This document shows positions 55,155 to 64,000 of a stretch of DNA of 64,000 nucleotides, one piece after another; within the stretch, counting starts at the first letter, position 1, and each line of letters opens with the position of its first letter. Both the position numbers and the translations under genes were made by a program. Below the pieces are notes generated by a model. It had not been told where the DNA came from and did not search any database. It worked only from the letters and a program-made list of their open reading frames with translations. The DNA comes from Hippophae tibetana (taxonomy: Eukaryota > Streptophyta > Magnoliopsida > Rosales > Elaeagnaceae), in contig CM072804.1 of assembly GCA_037013495.1 (NCBI GenBank), positions 37,240,501-37,304,500 of the forward strand, written 5' to 3'.

Positions 55155-56273
55155 CAACCCACAACCAACTAGTTTTACTAGTCCCTTAGCAAGAGAAGCG
55201 ATAAAAACTAAAAATTAAACTCTCCTAAATCACTTCCGTGGATTGACACGGTTGCATTTAGCCTATGCAACAAGCCTTTAAACCACTAGGTTGCCCTAGT
55301 GGACGAGTTTGAGTCTCTTGAAGGTTTTTTAGTAATGATACCCACAAACATTGAACGAAATGTAAAAATTAAAAGAAATAATAAAAACAACAACTTAAAA
55401 ACTAAAATTACAACAAAATCAAAAATTAACTTTTAAGAATAAAAGAAAACAACATAATACAAAAATATATCATTATTTTTAATCTCCTTTAAGATCATAA
55501 TTAAAATATCAAGCATAAGTTATTTTAATCTTCTTAAACAATCATGATTTATTATAATAATTAGTCAAAAATCATTTTCATATTTCATATAAAAAATGTA
55601 TCAATGTAATTTCACCCAATTTCAGTGTCAAGAATCTGTATTCGCTTTGACTCTATTCCTCACAAGTCAATACTCTCAAAACACTGAATCTTATGGGTTC
55701 AAACACTCATGCTAATTTATATGCGAAAGAGTTGATGTACAGAAATGAACTAATATGTTTGCATATGTATAAAGAATAAAGGCTCAGAGTGTTATTTTGA
55801 CGTTGATCTCATGAAAGGAATTGAATGTATAAATTATAAAGATATCATATATAAAAATTATTTTCATGCATTTATCAAACTCATTAAGAAAAAGTTTCAA
55901 GATAAATGTCTTTTACAAATAAAGAAAGTGCAATGACTTTTTAGGGAATTACTTCTTATATCTTTCTTTTGTAATTAGCCTTTACTCCCAACTTTGTACG
56001 TAATGTGGGTCATAGTATGTAGATTATACTATATATTCTTTATCTCTCTATTTTTTTTGAAGTTTTTTTTCAATATATATATATTTTTTTAGAGAGTCAA
56101 CCCATGTATAGATTGTACATTTTTTAGGATTTTGGTGAGTGGTTAATTTTGTAGCTTTTCTATTTAATTTTTGTTTAGGTAACCCCAGGTATGTCTCTCT
56201 CTTTTTTTAGTAGTCATGCATGAATGAGATATAAGCATATACTATCAATTTCTACTCAAATCATTTAATCTAA

Positions 56274-56311
<38 letters not shown>

Positions 56312-58601
56312 GACACTCTATTAAGATGAGAAAAAAAATTCATACATTCAATGCTAATACCTATAGAGATCGTCTAAAAATTGAAGAAATAAGAAATGTG
56401 TTTAGAGTAGAAAAAATTATATATTTCACTCTAAATAAAGGAAATTAGGCTCAAATTATATCTCACAAAGGTAGTCTCCACTAAAACAAATTCATAAACA
56501 CCGATTTTGGGTTTAATATAATTTCTACATCTTATCAAGAAATACTAGTTATGACAAAAACTAACTAATTACCAAAAATAATTACAAAATATTTCATGAT
56601 ATGTTTTCAAAACTTAATCTAACAGTACAAAAGACTTAACTATTTACTTAAATTTGATTTAAAGAAATGATAAATTTTTGTGAGAATTTTTAAAGCTAAT
56701 TCTAAAATTCCAAAAGTTACTAAATCATACAAAGAAAATAAAACCAAACACAATAAAAATGAAAATGTGAACATAAAGTAAAATAAAAATTATTTTTTAT
56801 TATTTTTATTTTTTAAAACAAATTGTTAAATCTTTTTTTTTTTTTTTGTAATTAAGCATGGTAACTTTTCACCACCCCCAATCTAGAACTTACATTATCC
56901 TCAATGTAACAACTATAAATTAAAGATAAATAGAAAATAGAAGAAAAATTACCAATTTCCTAAGAATGTGCAAGTAGTAATGGAGAAATGCAGGTGCATA
57001 CATCATATTCATAAATAAAATTCACACAAACAGATCGCTGTGAACTTCTAACATCTCAACAAATATTTTTAGTTTTAAAAATTTTAAAATTATTCACATG
57101 TAATTAAACTAAAATAAACAATAAAAATTAAATAAATAAAAGAAATAAAAGAAAATTACCTAAAATGATGGGTTGTCTCTCATCCAACGCTTAGTTTAAC
57201 GACTTAGCAAGACGTAACTACGGAATTGCATTTTAAGTAAAATCAATGTCCCCTCATCATTGAGTCAATCAAACTTACAGGTAAGACAAGGTTGTCTACC
57301 TATACTTTTTCAGTCATGCCCTATTGATTTTCAAATTTTTCTGTACTTAAAACTAGAGGCATGATTGAGGGTTTTAGATAACTCATATCTACGTACATAT
57401 CTAGGTGCAAATCAAATAATTAAGGCATCAAAACACAATTGTACCTAGATCAAACAAAGAAACTAACTCCTTAGATTGTAATTAAAACTTTAAAATTTTG
57501 GAGATAGTTTCAGAAACTTTTTTTTTATTCTTTAATTTTTTTAAAGTTAAAATAACATAATCAGTATTAACCAAGACTGCTCCCAAGAAAGAATGGTGGT
57601 ACAAAGGCTCCTTAAAAATCATCCTCCTAGACAGAACAATGTTTTCAGGAAAGACTAGTGGCACAAAGGCTTCAAAGAACTAGTCTCCTAGATAGAACTT
57701 CCTTATATCTTTACTTTTCATGCTATTAAAATTAAGTTAATAAAAATATAGGTTATTTAATTTAATGAAAATCTAAGTTAATTAAGTTAGTAAAAAAAAA
57801 GTTCATTCAATTAAACGAAAATTAAGATAAATAATTACTAAAGGAAAAACAAAATTAAAAATTAATCCAAAATTAAGAGAAACAAATAAAGGAAAATTGA
57901 TAAAGGAAAAAGAAAAAAAATAAAAAACAATAACAAGGAAAAAATTTAAATTATAAATTAAACAAAAGAAAATTGAAAAAGGTAAAGAAAAAATAAATTG
58001 AAAATAACTTTTTTTATTTAAAAAAATTAAAATTAAGATTTAAAATAAATAGAAAAAAACTTAAAATTAAATGAAAATTAAAAATTAAATTTTATTATTT
58101 TATTTATTTATTTAAATAAAATAAAGTTTAAATTTTTTTAATTTTTTTAATTAATTAATTTATTTTTTAATTTATTATTATTTTTATTTAATATTTATTA
58201 AACTTTTAAATTATTTATTTATTTATTATGAAGTTTTTTATTTTTTAATTTTATTTATTACATTTTAGAAAAAAAAAGTTATTTTTAAATTTGTTTTACA
58301 ATTCACGAACAGAAATTTATTTATTTACTTATTATTATTATTATTATTTTGTTTTTTTGGTTTGTTTTTTGTTTTACAAAATTTTAAATACGATTTTTTT
58401 AAAATGAGAAAAAAAATTATTTTTATTTTTATATATATATTTTTACTATTCATGAACAACAAATTTTTTTTATTAGCTCTTTTTTTGGTTTTTTTAAATC
58501 AAAATAAAAAAATCACAATTATTTACAACACAAAAAGTTTTTAAAATTTTGATAAATAATTTAAAAACTCGATTCTTTCTCTCGCAATAGTGCCAAAAAC
58601 T
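55155..58601 (-). other. Element E internal region, noncoding
   Basis: Minus-strand end carries a polypurine-like TTGGTTGTGGGTTG next to the 3' LTR and the TGTTTGTGGGTATCATTACT motif near 55340. Hairpin/G-tract at 56870-56909, GGTTGTCTC motif at 57171, (AT)n at 56276-56310, and extreme AT-rich low complexity at 57720-58560. Primer-site remnant TAGTGCCAAAAACT at 58588-58601. Confidence 0.8.
56870..56909 (-). promoter_or_regulatory. Hairpin plus G-tract motif in element E
   Basis: TTACATT / AATGTAA arms at 56890-56896 and 56903-56909; minus strand continues to AGATTGGGGGTGGT. Counterpart of 22961-22999. Confidence 0.6.
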
Positions 58602-60168
58602 TGATAAGTAGAACGAGCATGGACGATCCTGCCAATATTTTGGTTTTATATTTTTAAAACTCTCGTAAGTGTACGAATCATTTCATAGAAAATGATAAGT
58701 ATACTCACATGGTCGATCTAAGTAAAGAATATATGTGGTTTTTAATTTATTATTCAAAGTTTTAAAAACGAAATTAAATCCTAAACATCCTCTCACGATA
58801 TTTTGGGTTTTGTATTTCTAATCTAATAACATAAAAATAAATATAGATATAGATTCAATAAATATTTATGCAAACTTTATCTTTTATAATAGTGGAGTAT
58901 TTATGGATATAATAACTAAGTTAATTATGCTTGCTCATAATATTTAGGTTATTAAAGATATAAATTGATATTTATTGATTCTCTCTTTTTTATATGAATA
59001 CCACTTTTGATGGGGTAGATATTCTTTGTTAACTAAACAAATCAATTAACACCTATGGGTGGGGTTGATAACTAATTTGATTAATTAAATTAATTTTTTT
59101 TTTCTAAGAGATTGAAAATGAATCATTTAAATGTCACATTTGGTGGGGTTAGACAGTTTAAACTTTAATCAAGGTGTCTAAATTAAAGCTAAGAATTTAA
59201 TTATCCAAGTACTAAGTTTCAAGTTTTAAAACCATTACTGAAAACATGTTGTCAATACATTTTCAGATAATAATTCTTATAAAAAAATTTGAAATAGAGT
59301 TTCACTCTAACTACCTGGCGATTGTACCAACAAATAAAAGAGCACTACTCTAAATCAGACCGGATAACTAAACCTTAGAATCTAATTTTCAGATTTAAAT
59401 TTGTAATGAAAAATAATATATTTCTCTCTAACATTCTTAATATAAAAGCTTGGATAAAAATAAAATCAATTCATCTTAGAGATTTTTACCTATTTAATAT
59501 TTCGCAAGTATAACAACGTTATTATTATATCATGTTTACAAACAGCCAGCAAAGTTAAATTTAATCACAGACAAATTAAATGTAACATATAAGAATAGAG
59601 CATAAAAAAATAAATGTAAAGAAAATAAAATTCGTTTAGTACTTTGATGTTATTCCTGTTGCTGGAAAACCTCCACACAGAATTTGCACTTCCATTTATT
59701 GAATCAAAAAGAAAATAAATTAAAAAACATAATTAGTTCTTCTCAAAAAGAGAAGAACTCTAAAACTAAGAAAAAACTAAGAAGATGTGTTTTGAGGTCT
59801 GATTTTTTATGAAGAGAATGGGGGTATTTATAGGTGAGGAATGGAAGAAAAAGTGGGTGAAAAAATGATTAAAAATTGAGGAAAGGCGTAGTAGGTGATG
59901 CTGACGTCAATGGATAGGCGGGGAGGGGCGGGGCGGCTGCTTGCGCAATTTTACCATTTTTGATATTTTTGACCTTTTTGATCCATTTTATCCAATTTTT
60001 CCATATTTGTTGACTTTTCCTCATTTATTTTATGAATATATTTGTGATGTATTGTCTCCAGTATTTCTCTTTGAGTCTTTAAGTTACATTTTATAAGCGA
60101 AAATACCTAAAAAACAATAAAATTACACGTGATTCTAAAAAGACAAATTAATATAAATATATGATAAA

Positions 60169-60226
<58 letters not shown>

Positions 60227-60279
60227 CAATTAACATGCATAAAATCATGGTAATTTTAGTGCTTTTTAAGCACTCATTA
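58602..60279 (-). repeat. Element E 5' LTR
   Basis: 1678 bp, bounded by the primer-site remnant on one side and TAATGAGTGC (one change from TGATGAGTGC) on the other. TATA (minus) near 59824-59833. A (TA)n tract occupies 60172-60224, where other copies have a short TA run. GC-rich block ~59915-59950. Confidence 0.88.
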
Positions 60280-61183
60280 TTAGCAACAATGGTTGGCATT
60301 GCACTTCTAGAAAGACTCCATGTACATGAAGATGTCAAACTTTCTGTATCACTATCTTGAGGCTTGTTTCAGGCATTAAAAACTCTTTTTAAGTCTGCAC
60401 ACTAGGTTCTTATTCCCCCTTTATGAGAAACCTTCTAGTTAGTACTTGTATATGTCCACATCTAAGTCTCAGTGAAGGAATGTAGTCTTGACATCCAACT
60501 ATTCAAGATGAAGATCTTCAATGGCTATAATACTGAACACTAATATGATAGTATTAAGCTTTACAATAGGAGCAAAAATGTCAGTGTAGTCAACTGCTAT
60601 CTTTTGGTGAAATCAGGTTTTGTATCTCATAAAATAATCATGTTCCTCTTTCACCCAATACACCTATTTGTTCTAAAGTGCCTTCTTCCCATGTTTGGTG
60701 GGAGATAAGAGATTTCATTTCTACTTTCATGGAAAGCTCCCACTTGTTGGCATCCCGAGTCTGGTAAGTTTCATCATAGCATTTAGGCTCCCCTCCATCA
60801 GTCAACAACATATAGTTCATGCATCTTTCTTTAGGGACATGAGGTCAAGAAAACCTTCTCAATACAGGAGTTGGAGTAGAAGGCTATGGTATGTCAGACT
60901 GTTGCACACTACTCTGTCCAATGAGTTCCTCTAGCTGAGGACTTATTACAATATTTTCCGTCACAAGACTATATAGGACAACATCTACATCTACAAATAT
61001 TGACTCATTCTACTATGAGTCGTTGGCGTCTATTTTATGCCTGTCCTTTACATCACGCTTTCGTTGAAAATAACCTCTATATTATAGATCACTTTCTTTT
61101 TTTTTGTCATCCCAAATGTCGTAGCCAAAATCATCCTCACCATAGCCGATGAAGGTGAATTTCTTGAATTTAGGATCAAGCTT
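60280..61183 (-). pseudogene. pol: Third copia element: integrase end and RT start
   Basis: Minus strand from 61183: KLDPKFKKFTFIGYGEDDFG, the copia integrase C-terminal motif; 60820-60638 reads MNYMLLTDGGEPKCYDETYQ and KWELSMKVEMKSLISHQTWE of the RVT_2 lead-in; the reading then continues with shifted, stop-laden copia RT to 60280, where element E interrupts it. Part of the same element as 62865-64000. Confidence 0.78.
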
Positions 61184-62060
61184 AATTAATGAGTATTACT
61201 AATCCTGTTTTTAATAGAAAATAAATTTATCGATTACATAGGATTAAGGGTTTAAATTTTTCCTATAAATAAAATGCATTGCTCATTATTTCAATCAACC
61301 ACACAAGAGTATCATTCTATTCTTCTTAATTTCTCTCTCTTATTTTAAAAATATAATATCATAATTCTTTAGGTTTCTTTATTTAGTTAATCTATCAAAT
61401 ATTGGTGGTTATGTTTGATTGATTAATAAGCCTAATTATTTTATGATATTTTGATAATATGTTCTTATGGCTTCTTCTTTATTTTTTTCTTAAATTGTTA
61501 GATCAAATAATTGTTTCTATTATATCATAGTTATTTGATTTTATTATTAATCTTTAAAGAAGCTAGTTTTATTGATCTTGTGCTTGATCTTTTTGCTTTA
61601 GGATTTACTAGTTGATTTGATTTAAATGGAATATGTTTTGAATCATCTAGTTAGGATTACTCATTATTAAATCCATTCTAGAAACGTATCTGATTGGTAA
61701 GAAGTTTATTAGAATGTTGGTCTAGAAACCGTTCACGCTAATATTGGAAACTATGAAAATAGAGCAGGGGCTCATAACTAAGGTACATTGGGGTAGTATC
61801 CTAGGGAGGGTAGCATAAGATCGAGTTTATACTTGAACATTTGAATTTCATAGTGGAAAGTTAGGTGGTCCGGTGGACCGGTGGTTTTCCTTTTAGGTCA
61901 TGATTATGGCCTAGGTTCTTTCCACTTAAAAATATCGTGTGTTATTACTTTATTTCCGCACTTTATTTTTACACACGATTGCATGCTTGGTCGCCTTATT
62001 TAGGTTATTAAGTTATAAATTGATAAAAATTAAAAGTAACCTATTCACACACGCCTTCGA
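61184..62060 (+). mobile_element. SIRE-like copia LTR fragment, plus strand
   Basis: From about 61600 to 62060 it matches the element C LTR in opposite orientation (GGTGGTCCGGTGGACCGGTG at 61864-61883, CTACCCTCCC-type and CTATTCAC motifs) with substantial divergence. Upstream, CCTATAAATAAAATG at 61262 may be its TATA box, but 61184-61600 does not clearly match element C. Confidence 0.65.
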
Positions 62061-62574
62061 ATTTCTGACATTGACATTTGGTAAATTTAAATTGAAACAT
62101 TTTTTAAATGAAGTATGAAAATGATTTTCAAGTAATTATTATTATAAACCATGACTGTTTAAGAAGTTGAAAATAACTTATGCTTTAGATTTTAATTATG
62201 ATCTTAAAGGAGATTAAAAAGCATGGGACATTTTTATATTTTGTTTTTTTCTTTCTAATTTTATTTTGGTTATTTTAAAGTTAATTTTTGATTTTATTTA
62301 GTTTTGATTTTTTTTATAATTTTAGTTTTTGATTTTTTTTATTTCTTTTTAATTTTTAAAGTTAGTTCAATGTTTGTGGGTATCATTACTGAAAATCCTT
62401 ACAAGACTTAAACTTGTTCACTAGGATAATCTAGGGGTTTAGAGACTTTTTTCATATATTAAATGCAACCATGTCAATCCATGAAAGTGATTTAGGATAG
62501 TTTAATTTTTAATTTTTATTTTAGTTTTTTCCGCTCCTTTTGCTAAGGGACTAGCAAGAAGCTGGTTAGGGTTG
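62061..62574 (+). other. Athila-type 3' internal end, plus strand
   Basis: Matches the reversed element E sequence at 55160-55600: AAACCATGACTGTTTAAGAAG region, TGTTTGTGGGTATCATTACT at ~62370, TTGCTAAGGGACTAGCAA hairpin at ~62541 and CTGGTTAGGGTTG before the LTR. Confidence 0.75.
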
Positions 62575-62864
62575 TGATGAGTGCTTAAAAAGGACTAAAA
62601 TTACCATGATTTAATGCACTTTAATTGATTAAATAGATTTATATTTGTATGATTTTATCATATTTTATGTAAATTTGTATTTTCAAAATCACTAATATTT
62701 TTATTATTTCGTAGGTATTTTTTCTTTGAAAATAATTTAAAAACTCGAAGAAAAATACTAGAAGAAATACATCATAATATTTAAAGTGTAGTATTCATGT
62801 ATTATACAAATTAGTGAGAAAAAATGAGGAAAAAATGGAAAAAACTATGATGTCATGAATATGC
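62575..62864 (+). mobile_element. Truncated LTR-A, 3' LTR position, plus strand
   Basis: TGATGAGTGCTTAAAAAGG start; LTR-A sequence for about 290 bp, then direct junction to copia integrase sequence. Confidence 0.75.
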
Positions 62865-64000
62865 CATGTTGAGCCCCGCAAGTATCCACTGAGTCCTATG
62901 AGTACCTATGCATGTCGTGTTGACTGCTTTTGCCTAGAACTGCTTCGGTAGACATGACAATATAGGAATGCTTCTGGCTATTTCTGTCAATGTTCGATTC
63001 ATATGCTCAACTATACTGTTGTGTTGAGGCATGCTTGGAACAATTCTATCCATTCTCATCCCGTTCTCATAACATAAATTTTCGAATTTGTGTCTTCATA
63101 TTCACCACCATTGTTAGTTCTGAGCTTTTTGATCTTCAAACCTGTCTCATTTTCAACCATAACTTTCCATCTCCTGAAAGCCTCAAATACTTCAGACTTA
63201 TGATTTAGAAAGTAAACCCTTACCTTCCAAGAGTGATCATCGATGAAAGTCATGAAGTAGTGTTTCCCACCAATGGATGGGATGGTGGTTAGTCCCAAAA
63301 CATCATAATGAATGAGCTCTAGTCTTTTCTTCTTTGGGGTTTTGCCACTTGTTTGAAAGCTGACTATATTTTACTTTCCAAGTATGCAATCTTTGCACAT
63401 GTCTATCTCCACTGACTGTAGACTTAGAAGTTTTCCCTATGATTGCATAATCTTTATCCCTTTCTCACTCATGTGGCCTAGTCTCTGGTGCCACATATTT
63501 GGTGTTTCATTTCCTACTGTAACTATGATCAAACAATGTGCCCCTAAAATCATGGAAAGAGTGCTTCTCTTCTTACCTTGAGTAACAATCATTGTACCCT
63601 TCAAAATCTTACAATCATCACCATGGAAGATCGTAGTGTAGCCTTCACTAGCCATCTACCTATTAAGAGTAAGTTCTTTCTTAGGTTAGGAATATGCTTG
63701 ACATCCTTCAACTCCCAAATAGACCCGTTCAACTTAATCTTCAGTACACCTTTGCCAATAATAGGACACGGTCGATAATCACTAATATATACCTTTCCAA
63801 GTCTTAAGAGGACATATTTCTCAAAGAATTCTTTCTATGAAGTAGCATGGAATGATGCTCTTGAGTCTAACATCCAAGATTCTTTTTTGATTTCCAAAGA
63901 GCATATCAATGCATCATCTCCCTTGTGGTTGAACTAAAATTTGCCTCTACCTTCACTTCCTGGTCCTTCCGTGCACTATTGCACTAGTTTTTGTAGTGCA
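62865..64000 (-). pseudogene. pol: Third copia element: protease, pre-integrase and integrase core
   Basis: Minus strand: protease-like LGC-TQEHHSMLLHRK (relatives have LDSGASFHATPHRE) near 63850-63880; 63655-63437 reads ASEGYTTIFHGDDCKILKG and MWHQRLGHMSEKGIKIMQS of GAG_pre-integrs; 63298-63056 gives YFMTFIDDHSWKVRVYFLNH and LKIKKLRTNNGGEYED of the integrase core, with Asn where the second catalytic Asp (SDNGGEY) belongs. Further to 62865 come PQHNSIVEHMNRTL (catalytic Glu present) and KAVNTT. The element continues at 61183 after the inserted patch, with about 55 residues missing. The window ends inside it. Confidence 0.82.

Larger units (their letters stand above)
53877..60279 (-). mobile_element. 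Element E: second gag-pol-less Athila-type element
   Basis: Minus strand: 5' LTR 60279-58602, primer site, internal 58601-55155, 3' LTR 55154-53877 (truncated). The internal part is colinear with element D and shares noncoding motifs with the Athila element, but has no gag, pol or third ORF. Flanks differ (gypsy gag left, copia RT right) and no TSD is found, consistent with the loss of the outer end of the 3' LTR by a later deletion. Confidence 0.8.

Noticed and set aside
53877..60279. TSD for element E
   Set aside because: The left LTR is truncated and the flanks are unrelated elements, so no duplication can be assigned.
1..64000. tRNA, rRNA, small RNA genes or endogenous pararetrovirus
   Set aside because: None recognised by eye; the tRNA-like pieces are primer binding sites, and no movement-protein or coat-type ORFs accompany the RT genes. 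A tRNAscan or Rfam run would settle the RNA question.

Overview
This is a gene-poor, strongly AT-rich stretch of a flowering-plant nuclear genome. I recognise no host protein gene, tRNA, rRNA or CRISPR array. Nearly everything identifiable is transposable-element sequence: Ty3/gypsy elements (mainly the Athila lineage, with Tat-like and chromovirus-like remnants), Ty1/copia elements and LINE fragments. The clades point to an angiosperm, but the species cannot be named from the sequence alone.

Layout. 1-9000: an LTR fragment of an abundant Athila-like family (called LTR-A here) framed by a 116-bp direct duplication, a decayed Tat-like gypsy element (LTR end, gag, protease, then a ~285-bp tandem array) and a solo LTR-A with target-site duplication (TSD) CTAAC. 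9507-11290: another LTR-A followed by a decayed tRNA-Asp-type primer site. 12500-42214: a nest. A LINE (12500 onward) is split by a complete Athila-type element (13930-26184, TSD AAACC) and again 74 bp later by a gag-pol-less Athila derivative, element D (26264-41133, TSD GCATG). The upstream LTR of D is itself split by a complete SIRE-type copia element on the minus strand, element C (30722-40198, TSD TTATT). The LINE reading resumes after D, and a second LINE RNase H remnant follows. 42215-50260: a truncated LTR-A, then a decayed copia element (B) on the plus strand, split by a chimeric LTR-A whose two ends are inverted repeats (44656-46433, TSD ATAAT). 50265-60279: a chromovirus-like pol remnant (minus), a third Athila-like LTR with gag remnant (plus), and element E, a second gag-pol-less Athila derivative with two LTR-A copies. 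60280-64000: a copia element on the minus strand split by a patch made of a SIRE-like LTR piece, an Athila 3' end and a truncated LTR-A.

The best-preserved units are the Athila element (PBS, gag, protease, RT-RNase H-integrase, an unknown third ORF, polypurine tract, two ~1.5-kb LTRs) and copia element C. Both are broken: Athila gag-pol carries one frameshift and two in-frame stops, and the single copia C frame carries four stops. D and E keep primer site, LTRs and several conserved noncoding motifs of the Athila element but no coding region, so they look like passengers that would need an Athila-type helper. The items most worth a second look are the inverted-end LTR insertion, the hairpin plus G-tract motif shared by helper-type and passenger elements, the tandem GC-rich arrays in the LTRs, and the triplicated primer-site region of element D.
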